DNA of 64,000 nt, from positions 124,001 to 188,000 of the forward strand of contig NZ_CANMSS010000002.1 in NCBI RefSeq assembly GCF_947500695.1, read 5' to 3'. This document shows positions 1 through 8,789 of the stretch, piece after piece. The notes below the pieces were generated by a model, which saw only the letters and a program-made list of their open reading frames with translations, ran no database searches and was not told the DNA's origin. Position 1 is the first letter of the stretch. Each line of letters begins with the position of its first letter. A program made the translations under genes and the position numbers. Source of the stretch: an uncultured Pseudoteredinibacter sp. GTDB taxonomy: Bacteria; Pseudomonadota; Gammaproteobacteria; Pseudomonadales; Cellvibrionaceae.

Positions 1-1170
1 AAAGCCATCGAAGCTGCCGGCTTTGGTAATACGGAAGATTTCAGTTCGATCGGTTTCTTCGGTGAAGAAATACAAACCTGCGGTGTAGTTAAAATTACCA
101 TCAAGGTTTGATGTCCAACGTAATTCTTGAGAGAAGGTATCGATATCTTCTTTGATATCGTCCATCACTTCATCGAAAGGCAAACCTAGCGCACCAAGTG
201 GAGCGCCCACAGAGGCCATTGACCAATCAGTTTCAGCCGTACGGAATGCAGTAATGGTGGTTAGTGTACCGGTATCGAATTCGATATCACCCTGCAAGCT
301 AATACCGCTAGCTTCACGCTCTGAATAACCATCACGTGATGCCGCATTTTGACGCGGACCAGTTACGCCATTTGCTGCCATAATGGCACTTAGTGGTGCG
401 TTATCATTAACACCAGTGCGGCCCATATCAGCGCGGCTGTCTTCCATGGTATCTACGGAAAGCAACCAGTCTGAACTTTCAGCTTCAACACGCAATTGCG
501 CGCGAATAGAAGTTTGATCTTCGTCTTGTAACTCAGTACCCAGTAGAACGTTATCAACATAGCCATCATGCTCACGATGGTTAACACTGATTTTACCGAA
601 CACATTGTCACTTAAAGCGCCGCTCACCAAACCTTGATAACGCAAAATACCTTCGTTACCTACCGTCATGCCGGCTTTTAGTTTGGTTTCATCTGTCGGC
701 TTAGCGGATACTACGTTGATAGCACCACCAATAGCGTTACGACCAAATAGTGTACCCTGCGGACCACGCAATACTTCTACACGCTCTAAGTCGAACATGT
801 CGAAGTTAATACTGGCACCACGGCCGATGTACACGCCATCTAAAAATAGGGCTACAGAGTTGTCCAGACCGGCACCGTCATCAACCGAGGAAATACCTCG
901 CAAAGATGGAATCGCCTGACCCGGAGAAAACTCACTGAACGATAAACCCGGAGTATGTTGAGCAATACTGCCGGCATCAAAAATATCGGATTTTTTAATT
1001 TCATCAGCGCCAAGTGCAGTTACCGCAATTGGAATATCCTGCACGTTTTCAGCGCGGTGCTGAGCCGTGACCACAACTTCTTCAATTTGTGCCAATGCAC
1101 TTAGGGAAACAGCGCTCATGGCTGTTACCGCCGCCGCGCGGCGAATTGCTACGGCTAAAGGGTGTTTCAT
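1..1170 (-). CDS. TonB-dependent receptor, N-terminal part (runs off left edge)
   Basis: An outer-membrane receptor that imports a ligand with energy from TonB. Reading leftward from ATG at 1170 gives a basic, Ala-rich signal peptide ending near SLSALA, then the TonB-box region EEVVVTAQHRAENVQDIPIA and a plug domain with DGVYIGRG and the hallmark VEVLRGPQGTLFGRNAIGGA. About 390 residues are inside the window, covering plug and early barrel strands; the rest lies beyond position 1. This receptor class is expanded in marine gammaproteobacteria, so the substrate (siderophore, carbohydrate, lipid) cannot be told. It has its own promoter region (1171-1351), with an AT-rich Fur-like motif at 1193-1204. 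Confidence 0.95.
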   Translation of the reverse strand, partial: MKHPLAVAIRRAAAVTAMSAVSLSALAQIEEVVVTAQHRAENVQDIPIAVTALGADEIKKSDIFDAGSIAQHTPGLSFSEFSPGQAIPSLRGISSVDDGAGLDNSVALFLDGVYIGRGASINFDMFDLERVEVLRGPQGTLFGRNAIGGAINVVSAKPTDETKLKAGMTVGNEGILRYQGLVSGALSDNVFGKISVNHREHDGYVDNVLLGTELQDEDQTSIRAQLRVEAESSDWLLSVDTMEDSRADMGRTGVNDNAPLSAIMAANGVTGPRQNAASRDGYSEREASGISLQGDIEFDTGTLTTITAFRTAETDWSMASVGAPLGALGLPFDEVMDDIKEDIDTFSQELRWTSNLDGNFNYTAGLYFFTEETDRTEIFRITKAGSFDGF

Positions 1171-1192
1171 TATGTTGTCCTCATCATCTCGA

Positions 1193-1204
1193 ATTATCAT
1201 TATT
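1193..1204 (-). promoter_or_regulatory. Fur-like tandem hexamers upstream of TonB receptor
   Basis: On the minus strand two hexamers AATAAT-GATAAT lie 23-34 nt before the receptor start. They match two of the three NATWAT hexamers of a Fur box. The third unit is not conserved, so this is only a partial match and may simply be an AT-rich promoter. Confidence 0.25.
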
Positions 1205-1351
1205 GTTGACAGCTCTTTGCTGAATCGTCGGCCGTCCTAGTGTCAATAACACCGCTTGGCAAAACCCCCTCCAAAATAATTTGAATAAAACACTCTGCCT
1301 GCTATTTGATGCTAGCAGCTGAGGGGGGATGCGCCATTTCTCTATGCCAAA

Positions 1352-2776
1352 CTAGCGGTTTAGGGGTTTTAGGATTTTCTCGACGCGGGCCGCAATCGCT
1401 AATAATTTGCGGTCACTACCAATGGGGCCATCAAGCTCAACAGCCATGGGCAAGCCTAGAGCCGAAACTCCTGCGGGAATGGAAATGCCGGGGCTACCTA
1501 CATTACTGGCCGGGTCCGTGTTTTGAATGTAGCTAGGGAAAGTTGCTAACAAAGCGCCGCTACCATCTTCCTTTGCCGTGACGGTTTCTTCACTGCCTTT
1601 TATAGGGCGAGCCGTCAAAGCAGTGGTTGGGAAGATTAAAGCGTCAATTTTATTGTCATCAAAAAGCTGTTGATAATAAGCCTGTAAGGCTGGTCGATGC
1701 AGCTCGATCGCCTGTTGATACTGTTCCGCACTGACAGCACCTGCAAGTGCCTGCCCTACCACTTGCTTCACATCCGGGCTTTTAATTGATTCAACAAGCT
1801 CCTCAACCGAGCTAGAAATTTCATGATCACGAAGGTACTTCGGCAACAATTGTGCGGTTTCGTGCAGCACCACAGGAAAGCTAACCTGATGATTTAACTC
1901 GGCTAATTGATTCGCTGATATTTCTACCAAGCTAATATTCGCTTGCTCTAACAAGGCCAGCGCCTTGTCGATGCCTGCCTCTACTTCGGGCTCTAAGTTT
2001 TGATAGAAGTAGTCACGCGCCACCCCCAGCCTAATAGGCTGTGAGCTGAGATCTACTAATTGCGCAGAGCCTTTCGCCGCCAAGACGGCATCTAATAGCG
2101 CCACTGTCGCAACATCAATGGCCATGGGACCGACTGTATCACGGGTATTGGAAATCATGGTCAAACCATCAGCAGGGTAGCGCCCTAGTGACGGACGAAA
2201 GCCAACAATGCCTGTCAAGGCTGCTGGAATGCGTGTTGAGCCACCGGTATCAGTGCCAAGGCCTGCCCTAACGATTCCACCGGCAATAGCCGCCGCCGTA
2301 CCGCCACTACTGCCACCGGCAAAATAGTCGGGCTTAGCAGGGTTCTGCACCGCTCCGGTAAAATAGTTATTGCTGGTTATGCCATAAGCCAACTCATGCA
2401 GATTACTCTTGCCGACAATCAAGGCCCCAGCATCGCGCAGGCGCTTAACCACCCCTGCGTCTTTGCTCGGCACAAAATCCTTCAAAGCTTCAGTGCCTGC
2501 CGTATTGGGCATCCCAGCAACATGGATATTGTCTTTAACCACCAAGGTCATACCAGACAAGGGCAAAGCATCACGCTCTTCTTTACTTAGCGAATCTTGC
2601 TGCCTAGCAGCTTTCCTTAGCTGTTTGGTATCCACATAGAGCATTGAGTTTAGTGCTTGAAGTTGCTGTGCAGCCGCTATAGCGCGCTCGGTCTCGGCGC
2701 TTGAAGATTGCCCCGACATTGAGTCACAGCCACCGATGGCAGCCGTAGCCAAGGCAATTGCGATTGTCTTTTTCAT
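1352..2776 (-). CDS. Amidase signature family lipoprotein
   Basis: A 474-residue amidase signature enzyme that would hydrolyse an amide bond. The Ser-cisSer-Lys triad is visible: Lys81 in LVVKDN, Ser156 in GGSSGG, and nucleophile Ser180 in GTDTGGSTR. The 24-residue spacing between the serines equals that of fatty acid amide hydrolase. The N-terminus (MKKTIAIALATAAIGGC) is a lipoprotein signal with the lipidated Cys at 17, so the enzyme is probably membrane-anchored in the periplasm rather than cytosolic. It lacks GatCAB gene neighbours, so it is not the tRNA amidotransferase. Substrate unknown; peptide or fatty amides are possible. Divergent from the aldolase gene. Confidence 0.9.
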   Translation of the reverse strand: MKKTIAIALATAAIGGCDSMSGQSSSAETERAIAAAQQLQALNSMLYVDTKQLRKAARQQDSLSKEERDALPLSGMTLVVKDNIHVAGMPNTAGTEALKDFVPSKDAGVVKRLRDAGALIVGKSNLHELAYGITSNNYFTGAVQNPAKPDYFAGGSSGGTAAAIAGGIVRAGLGTDTGGSTRIPAALTGIVGFRPSLGRYPADGLTMISNTRDTVGPMAIDVATVALLDAVLAAKGSAQLVDLSSQPIRLGVARDYFYQNLEPEVEAGIDKALALLEQANISLVEISANQLAELNHQVSFPVVLHETAQLLPKYLRDHEISSSVEELVESIKSPDVKQVVGQALAGAVSAEQYQQAIELHRPALQAYYQQLFDDNKIDALIFPTTALTARPIKGSEETVTAKEDGSGALLATFPSYIQNTDPASNVGSPGISIPAGVSALGLPMAVELDGPIGSDRKLLAIAARVEKILKPLNR

Positions 2777-2838
2777 GATTTCCCCTTTTTATTCTTGTCT
2801 AGATAGTCATAGCCTAGAAGAAACCTTACTCTGTGGCG

Positions 2839-2854
2839 TCATCACTAATGATGA
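2839..2854. promoter_or_regulatory. Small palindrome in amidase/aldolase divergent region
   Basis: TCATCA-ctaa-TGATGA is a perfect 6-bp inverted repeat with a 4-nt spacer, flanked by GGCG (2835-2838) and CGCC (2861-2864). It sits between two divergent starts and could be an operator. No regulator gene lies next to it. Confidence 0.25.
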
Positions 2855-2983
2855 TTTTGTCGCCTGGATGACAGCTTTTTTGATACCTAAGGTAGATACT
2901 GGTATTTATTAGGCCAACCGTATTGAAACAACCATAGATCGTAGGCGCTAAGCGCTAAGAACATAACAAGAGATAAAAGCACT

Positions 2984-3775
2984 ATGAATGATCAAGTTAA
3001 CGACATCGTGATGAACAATGATGGCATGGGTATCCCTGGTTCTGATGCCCTACCGGTTGAAGAAGAGCGCCTTCAGCGTAAGCAAAAATTAGCAGCAGCT
3101 TTTCGTCTATTCGGCCGCTTTGGCTTTGACGAAGGCGTAGCTGGCCATATTACCGTACGCGACCCAGAGCGCTTAGATCACTTTTGGGTAAACCCTATGG
3201 GTGTATCTTTTAAGCAAATGAAAGTTTCCGATCTCTTGTTGGTAGATCACGAAGGTAATGTAGTCGAGGGTCAGGGCCTGCTAAACGGTGCCGCTTTCAC
3301 TATTCATTCAAGAGTACATGCCGCACGCCCAGATGTAATAGCCGCTGCTCACGCTCACTCTGTTTACGGTAAAAGCTGGTCTAGCCTTGGTCGACTTTTA
3401 GATCCCATCACCCAGGATTCTTGCGCGTTTTACGAAGATCATGCATTGCTTGGAGAGTTTACCGGGGTAGTTTTAGATCTTGATGAAGGCGAGCGAATTG
3501 GCCAGGCCTTAGGCGACAAAAAAGCGATTATCTTGCAGAACCATGGTTTACTAACCGTAGGGCAATCAGTTGAGTCTGCCGCCTGGTGGTATATCACCAT
3601 GGAGCGCAGCTGTCAGGCACAATTGATGGCGGAAGCGGCCGGCACACCAAAATTGATTAGCCCCGAGCATGCCAAACAAACCCATGGCACCGTAGGTAGC
3701 GAACTAGCCGGTTGGTTTAGTTTCAAGCCGTTGTACGATGTCATCAGCAAAGAACAGCCTGATCTATTTGATTAA
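2984..3775 (+). CDS. Class II aldolase/adducin family protein
   Basis: A 263-residue protein of the class II aldolase/adducin fold, related to fuculose-1-phosphate aldolase. The metal-binding histidines are present: His123 and His125 in AAAHAHS and His187 in LQNHGLLTVG. The domain fills residues 30-240. An upstream AAGAGATAAA stretch serves as a weak ribosome site. Members like this one, close to the eukaryotic adducin-head subfamily, are common in proteobacteria and mostly lack an assigned substrate, so no sugar-phosphate reaction should be assumed. It is monocistronic, with a strong terminator directly after it. Confidence 0.85.
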   Translation: MNDQVNDIVMNNDGMGIPGSDALPVEEERLQRKQKLAAAFRLFGRFGFDEGVAGHITVRDPERLDHFWVNPMGVSFKQMKVSDLLLVDHEGNVVEGQGLLNGAAFTIHSRVHAARPDVIAAAHAHSVYGKSWSSLGRLLDPITQDSCAFYEDHALLGEFTGVVLDLDEGERIGQALGDKKAIILQNHGLLTVGQSVESAAWWYITMERSCQAQLMAEAAGTPKLISPEHAKQTHGTVGSELAGWFSFKPLYDVISKEQPDLFD

Positions 3776-3817
3776 AGCAAGCTCGCTATCTAGCTGAGCT
3801 TGCAATCAGCACTTATA

Positions 3818-3844
3818 ATAGGTGGCCAAGGGCCACCTATTTTT
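3818..3844 (+). terminator. Rho-independent terminator after the aldolase gene
   Basis: A perfect 10-bp stem (ATAGGTGGCC / GGCCACCTAT) with an AAG loop is followed by TTTT. It lies 43 nt after the aldolase stop and overlaps the region where a longer form of the next gene would begin. Confidence 0.85.
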
Positions 3845-3860
3845 GTATGCGAGGATCGCT

Positions 3861-4289
3861 TTGAAATCACTCCCCCAAACCTTGTTAGCGCTACATTGTT
3901 TAGTTGGCAGCATTGGTATATTGCTGTTTTTGGGGCAAGGCATGTATATGATGCAGGCTCACAATGCCTTGCAGGATATGCCTGATGGCCCGCGCATGCT
4001 CTTTCGATCAGCGCATATTTATACGCTTTTGCTGGCTTGTTTCCATTTAGCGTTTGCTTCTATTACAGCCGTTTGGAAACCAATATTCCCGCTAATAATT
4101 ATCGCTTCAGGCTTGAGCTTTTTGAGTTTTATTTCTATAAGCTATGGCTTTTTCAATGAATCCTTTGAAGCAGATTTAAATCGCCCGATCAGCAAACTTG
4201 GATTATTTTCCATGTTTGCTGTTGCGTTGGCTTTATCGCTAAATGCTATTTTTGTAAGGCTTGGTTTCGGCCAAGCCCTTGATCAATAA
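3861..4289 (+). CDS. Small integral membrane protein, unknown function
   Basis: About 142 residues with four hydrophobic segments (roughly 5-25, 50-70, 75-97, 110-132). I do not recognise the family. The reading frame is open from a GTG at 3822, but that codon sits inside the preceding terminator stem. I chose TTG at 3861 because GAGGA lies 5 nt upstream and the protein then begins LKSLPQTLLALHCLVG, a plausible first membrane helix. The stop is 11 nt from the convergent alanine symporter gene. The start is uncertain; existence of the gene is likely given its clean membrane topology. Confidence 0.6.
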   Translation: MKSLPQTLLALHCLVGSIGILLFLGQGMYMMQAHNALQDMPDGPRMLFRSAHIYTLLLACFHLAFASITAVWKPIFPLIIIASGLSFLSFISISYGFFNESFEADLNRPISKLGLFSMFAVALALSLNAIFVRLGFGQALDQ

Positions 4290-4300
4290 TCGCAAAGCAA

Positions 4301-5851
4301 TCAGCGCTCAATCTCACCATTTTTAATGGCTTTTAAATAACTGCCTAATTCAGCTTTAACCTCAGGCAACATAATTAACAGGCCAATAATATTCGGCACG
4401 GCAATTAAGAATACCAAAGCATCTGAAAACTTCAGCACGGCTTCCAGTTGCATCACGCAACCTAAAGCGACAAAGCCACAGAAAACCAAATTGAAAAGTT
4501 GAACGAGTACGGGCTTATCACCCACCAAATATTGCCAAGCTTGGCGACCGTAGTAGGCCCAAGAAATCATCGTAGAGAATGCAAATAACAAAGCGGCAAT
4601 CGCTAGAGGATAAGGTGACCACGATACAGTAGATTCGAAAGCTGCCGAAGTGAGCGCTACACCTTCTAAACCCGATTCCATTAGCGGCGAGCCATAGACT
4701 GTAGTAATGATCACCAGAGAAGATAGCGTACAAATAACAACAGTATCAATGAAGGGCTCAAGTAGAGACACCAAACCCTCTGAAGCTGGGTGATTGGTTT
4801 TTACTGCAGCATGGGCGATTGAGGCCGACCCCAAACCCGCTTCGTTCGAAAACAAAGCACGCTGAAAACCGATAATCATTACACCCAACATACCACCCGA
4901 AATACCTTCCGGACTAAAGGCACCTTCAAAAATTAATACAAATGCTGGCAAAACTCTATCGGCATGGTAGGCGAGAATTAATACACAGGAAACCGTGTAT
5001 AGCACTGCCATAAAGGGCACCAATTTACCGGTTACCCTTGAAATAGACTGAATACCACCAATAATGACCGCCGCGACAATAGCGGCAAGCAGCAGACCAA
5101 ACAACCAGGCCCGATCAGCAAACCAACTAGTATCACCACCACTGACATTAACAAACTGCACATAGGCCTGATTGGACTGGAACATATTACCAATGCCCAT
5201 ACAACCGATAACAATGGCGACAGCATAGAAGGCACCCAAGGAACGTCCTAACTTATGCCAACCGCGCTTAGCCAACCCTCTGTTAAGGTAGTACATCGGG
5301 CCACCCGCAACCGTACCGTCCTCGTGGTAGGAGCGATATTTCACGGCCAATGTACATTCGACCAGCTTGGTCGACATACCTAAAAGCCCAGCCAATATTA
5401 GCCAGAAAGTCGCTCCTGGCCCACCCGCCATAATGGCAACAGCCACACCACCGATATTGCCGACCCCAACCGTGCCCGATACCGCCGTGGCAACCGCCTT
5501 AAAGGGCGAGATATCACCAGGGCTTTTTGGATCGGCATATTGCCCAAAGGCCAATCGCCAAGCTAAGGTAAAGCCCCGCGCATTGATAAAGCCAAGATAC
5601 AAAGTAAAAAGCAGCGCAGCCATTACCAGCCATACCACAATTAGCGGTAGCTCCACCCCGGCTATCGGCACAGCGTAGAACACAATGGCCGCTAGACCAT
5701 CCGCCATGGGTGCCAAGACAGTGTTAATTTGCTCATCAACGCTGGCGGAAACACGGGCATGAAAGAGCAAACTGACAATAAACAGGGCAAAACAGATAAA
5801 GAGGGGGGAAACAGGTGAAAATGCGGCTTTTCGAGCGCTGCGAGAGTACAT
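4301..5851 (-). CDS. Sodium:alanine/glycine symporter (AGCS family)
   Basis: A 516-residue inner-membrane carrier that couples Na+ entry to uptake of alanine or glycine. AGCS hallmarks are visible: the GPGATFWLILAGLLGMSTKLVECTLAVKYR region, the GGPMYYL motif, and the GFQRALFSNEAGLGSASIAHAAVKT segment. There are about 11 membrane helices across the length. Family members usually have 450-540 residues, so it is full length. It has its own promoter region, divergent from the small acidic protein at 6051. I looked for a glycine riboswitch in 5852-6050 and saw none. Confidence 0.93.
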   Translation of the reverse strand: MYSRSARKAAFSPVSPLFICFALFIVSLLFHARVSASVDEQINTVLAPMADGLAAIVFYAVPIAGVELPLIVVWLVMAALLFTLYLGFINARGFTLAWRLAFGQYADPKSPGDISPFKAVATAVSGTVGVGNIGGVAVAIMAGGPGATFWLILAGLLGMSTKLVECTLAVKYRSYHEDGTVAGGPMYYLNRGLAKRGWHKLGRSLGAFYAVAIVIGCMGIGNMFQSNQAYVQFVNVSGGDTSWFADRAWLFGLLLAAIVAAVIIGGIQSISRVTGKLVPFMAVLYTVSCVLILAYHADRVLPAFVLIFEGAFSPEGISGGMLGVMIIGFQRALFSNEAGLGSASIAHAAVKTNHPASEGLVSLLEPFIDTVVICTLSSLVIITTVYGSPLMESGLEGVALTSAAFESTVSWSPYPLAIAALLFAFSTMISWAYYGRQAWQYLVGDKPVLVQLFNLVFCGFVALGCVMQLEAVLKFSDALVFLIAVPNIIGLLIMLPEVKAELGSYLKAIKNGEIER

Positions 5852-6050
5852 ATAAGGGGTCTTTTATTATTACTTAAATCTACCTAAACATATTCAGCAA
5901 AAGATTGAAAGCACCGCCCACTGCGCATTCGCAAGCGACAGAACACAAATATGCACGATGAAATCCATGCTCGGCACTAGAGCCAGTACTTGATAATCGC
6001 TACACTGCCCTTATCTATAAGGCTGAATATATGGCAAATGAGAAACAGCA

Positions 6051-6395
6051 ATGAGCCAAGTTTTTATCCTGCAAAACCAGGACGGTTATTTTTTAAGCAA
6101 ACAAAAAGAATGGCTTGATGGTCGCGACGCCAGCGTGCTCTATCGCAGCCCGCATCGAGACGAAGCTTTGAATCAAATGGTTGAGGTCAATTCCAAGGAC
6201 TATACTCAGCGAATCAGCATCGTCGACTGCCAACTGAGCGAAAAACGCCACCCGATATTGGACCCCGATAGTTTGCCCGAGCCTAAGATTGAGCTGCCAG
6301 AAGAACAAACTGAAGCACAGAGCAACGTCCCCGAAGAAAAAGGGGAAGCAAGCAACGCCGAAGTTAACGCTAATGAGATGGCCAGCAACGATTAA
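6051..6395 (+). CDS. Small acidic hypothetical protein upstream of gshA
   Basis: A 114-residue soluble protein. Residues 1-75 look folded (begins MSQVFILQNQDGYFLSKQ) and the C-terminal 40 residues are Pro/Glu-rich and probably disordered (PEPKIELPEEQTEAQS). ATG is preceded by GAGAAACAGCA. It lies 44 nt upstream of gshA on the same strand and may share its transcript. No enzyme motif is visible and I cannot name a function. The opposite-strand open frames over it lack a sensible start context. Confidence 0.7.
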   Translation: MSQVFILQNQDGYFLSKQKEWLDGRDASVLYRSPHRDEALNQMVEVNSKDYTQRISIVDCQLSEKRHPILDPDSLPEPKIELPEEQTEAQSNVPEEKGEASNAEVNANEMASND

Positions 6396-6439
6396 TAGTA
6401 TCCGCTGCGCACGCAAGAAATTTACCTTGAGGTTGTACC

Positions 6440-8026
6440 GTGAGTTTAGATAGCACCCTACTTGAAGCCTTAAACGATAAGGCCAATCGCCCACTGATTA
6501 CCGGCATCCTCAGGGGTATCGAAAAAGAGAGCTTACGCATTCAGCCGGACGGCAATTTGTCCCAGCAAGAGCACCCTGAAACCTTAGGGTCTGCACTAAC
6601 TCATCCGCAAATCACAACCGACTTCAGTGAAGCTCTGCTAGAGTTTATTACCGCACCCTCTCACCGCTTGGACGAAGTTCTCAAGCAACTTGAACAGCAA
6701 CACCGTTTTACGGCCCAGCAAATTCAAGATGAATTACTTTGGGCGACCAGTATGCCATGTATGCTTGGTAGCAATGAAGAAGTGCCTGTAGCACGCTATG
6801 GCAATTCCAATGTCGGCCGCATGAAAACCTATTACCGCTACGGCTTAGGCCATCGCTATGGCCGCAAGATGCAAACCATTGCCGGCATTCATTATAATTT
6901 TTCTTTGCCAAGTGCCTTCTGGGCGATGTTGCACACTCAAGAAAATAGCAGTTTGGATTTACAGCAATACAAAACCGAACGCTATTTTGATTTGATTCGA
7001 AACTTCCGTCGATATTTTTGGCTACTACTGTATTTGTTTGGTGCATCGCCAGCGGTGTGTCGCAGCTTTGTCAAAGATCAGCCTCATAACCTGCAGGCCT
7101 TTGGTAAAGACGATCACAGTTTACACGCGCCATTCGCGACATCATTACGCATGGGTGACCTTGGCTACCAAAGCAATGCACAAAAATCCTTATTGGTGTG
7201 CTACAACGAGCTGGACAATTACCTACACACGCTGACCGAGGCGATCAACACGCCTTATGAGCCATATGACAAAATCGGTACGGTTGATGTCAATGGTGAC
7301 TACCAGCAGTTAAATTCTAGCTTGCTGCAAATTGAAAATGAGTTTTACAGCACTATTCGCCCTAAGCGCACCGCAAGATCAGGTGAAACAGCCCTGAGTG
7401 CCTTGCATCAACGTGGCGTGGAATATATCGAGGTTCGCTGTTTAGACGTAAATCCATATTCGCCGATTGGCATTACCCAAGAGCAAATTCATTTTCTCGA
7501 TACTTTCTTACTGTTCTGCTTGCTAAAAGACAGCCCGAAAACTGACTGCGCTGAATATCAACGCATGCAGGAAAACCAAAAACTTACGGTTTATCGCGGC
7601 CGTGATCCAGAAATGAAGCTACAGACCGCAGAAGGCGAAAAGAGCATTAGCGAATGGGGCAGCGAGCTTATTGAACAAATGCAACCTATTGCTGAACTGC
7701 TTGATAGTGCTTATAAAATGGAAGGCCATAGCCAAGCTCTAAAGGAGCAGTTAACAGTCGTAAAAGACCCTGCTCTCACGCCGTCTGGCAAATTATTGCA
7801 AACCATGAAGGATGAGGACAAAACCTTTTTCCGCGTTGCGATGGATCTTGCCGAACAGCACCAACAGAGTTTCTTAAACAACCCTCTAAGCGGCAATGAC
7901 CTTGATCGCTATGAAACTTTGGCTGTTAATTCTTTAGCGGATCAAAAGAAAATTGAAGCGGAAGAAGATATCGATTTTGAAAGCTATCTGGCTAATTTCT
8001 ACGCCCAGTATAAACCTTTCGAATAA
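6440..8026 (+). CDS. gshA: Glutamate-cysteine ligase
   Basis: Joins glutamate and cysteine with ATP, the first and rate-limiting step of glutathione synthesis, in the cytosol. The protein is 528 residues, close to the 518 of E. coli GshA. Type-1 features are evident: the N-terminal RGIEKESLRI motif, TDFSEALLEFIT, the HYNFS segment and RCLDVNPYSPIGI in the substrate/metal site. A GTG start at 6440 follows TTGAGGTTGTACC. acpH follows 20 nt later on the same strand, so the two are probably cotranscribed. Confidence 0.97.
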   Translation: MSLDSTLLEALNDKANRPLITGILRGIEKESLRIQPDGNLSQQEHPETLGSALTHPQITTDFSEALLEFITAPSHRLDEVLKQLEQQHRFTAQQIQDELLWATSMPCMLGSNEEVPVARYGNSNVGRMKTYYRYGLGHRYGRKMQTIAGIHYNFSLPSAFWAMLHTQENSSLDLQQYKTERYFDLIRNFRRYFWLLLYLFGASPAVCRSFVKDQPHNLQAFGKDDHSLHAPFATSLRMGDLGYQSNAQKSLLVCYNELDNYLHTLTEAINTPYEPYDKIGTVDVNGDYQQLNSSLLQIENEFYSTIRPKRTARSGETALSALHQRGVEYIEVRCLDVNPYSPIGITQEQIHFLDTFLLFCLLKDSPKTDCAEYQRMQENQKLTVYRGRDPEMKLQTAEGEKSISEWGSELIEQMQPIAELLDSAYKMEGHSQALKEQLTVVKDPALTPSGKLLQTMKDEDKTFFRVAMDLAEQHQQSFLNNPLSGNDLDRYETLAVNSLADQKKIEAEEDIDFESYLANFYAQYKPFE

Positions 8027-8046
8027 ACCAAAGATCAAAGTCGACT

Positions 8047-8703
8047 GTGAACTATCTTGCCCATGCTTTTCTTTCTGGTGACAACACCGAAGTTCAGCTG
8101 GGCGGATTACTAGGCGACTTTGTCAAGGGCCCTATCTATAGCCAAGAAGATAGCGCTACAAAAAACCGTATCCACAAGCCCACCCTATTGCAATTCGACA
8201 ATATCCGATTTGGCATTCAACACCATCGCGCTATCGATGCCTATAGCGATTCCCTTGAGAGCTTTCGCAGCTGCGCCAGCCTGTTTGATAAAAAGTATCG
8301 ACGCATTTCTGGGATCATTGTGGATATCTGCTTCGATCATTACCTAGCTAAACACTGGTTGCAACATTGCAAAACCAGCTTAACTGAATTTTCCGCTGCG
8401 CTTTATCCTAAGATGAGTGACTGCCAATTGGCCCCCGATAATTTTAAGCGCTTTAGCCAACGTTGTATTGAAGCGAAGCTGTTTGAGATTTACCAAGACA
8501 AAGAAACCATTAAGGTCGCACTAGATCGAGTCGCACAACGGTTAAGCCGCCCGAAGCTAATGGCTGGTGCTTACGATGAATGGATGTCTATATACTCAGA
8601 AATTGAGCAGCTTTTTGAGCAGTGCTTTAGAGAGATTAAACACTGGGCTGGGACTAGGCTAGCTAGCCATGGTTACCACTATCAACAGTGGCAACCGCTA
8701 TAA
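8047..8703 (+). CDS. acpH: Acyl carrier protein phosphodiesterase (DUF479)
   Basis: A 218-residue HD-like hydrolase that removes the 4'-phosphopantetheine arm from holo-ACP. It begins at GTG 8047 (MNYLAHAFLSG) and carries the family pattern GGLLGDFVKG, then HHRAIDAYSD and DICFDHYLAKHW, matching E. coli AcpH (193 residues) throughout. The His/Asp pairs form the metal site. It lies 20 nt after gshA. Function assignment is by family; some DUF479 members have not been tested. Confidence 0.88.
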   Translation: MNYLAHAFLSGDNTEVQLGGLLGDFVKGPIYSQEDSATKNRIHKPTLLQFDNIRFGIQHHRAIDAYSDSLESFRSCASLFDKKYRRISGIIVDICFDHYLAKHWLQHCKTSLTEFSAALYPKMSDCQLAPDNFKRFSQRCIEAKLFEIYQDKETIKVALDRVAQRLSRPKLMAGAYDEWMSIYSEIEQLFEQCFREIKHWAGTRLASHGYHYQQWQPL

Positions 8704-8744
8704 GGCGAATTCTTTTTACTTGTCAGATCGGCTTATCGCTTCTA

Positions 8745-8789
8745 AGTTCTTTATTTCTGAACTCTTTATTTCTGAGTTCTCTATTTTTG
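8745..8789. repeat. Three tandem 15-bp units at the 3' end of the FliL-like gene
   Basis: AGTTCTTTATTTCTG, AACTCTTTATTTCTG and AGTTCTCTATTTTTG follow one another without gaps. The third unit contains the stop codon of the FliL-like gene. The pattern suggests slippage or duplication of the gene's last codons into the acpH/FliL convergent space. Confidence 0.8.

Noticed and set aside
668..919. Plus-strand open frame near the left edge
   Set aside because: Antisense shadow of the TonB receptor plug domain, which has clear family motifs on the minus strand.
1352..2776. GatA subunit of tRNA amidotransferase
   Set aside because: It has a lipoprotein signal and no gatB or gatC beside it.
5852..6050. 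Possible glycine riboswitch before the alanine symporter
   Set aside because: I looked for the tandem aptamer pattern and saw no matching conserved segments; the region is short and shared with a divergent gene.
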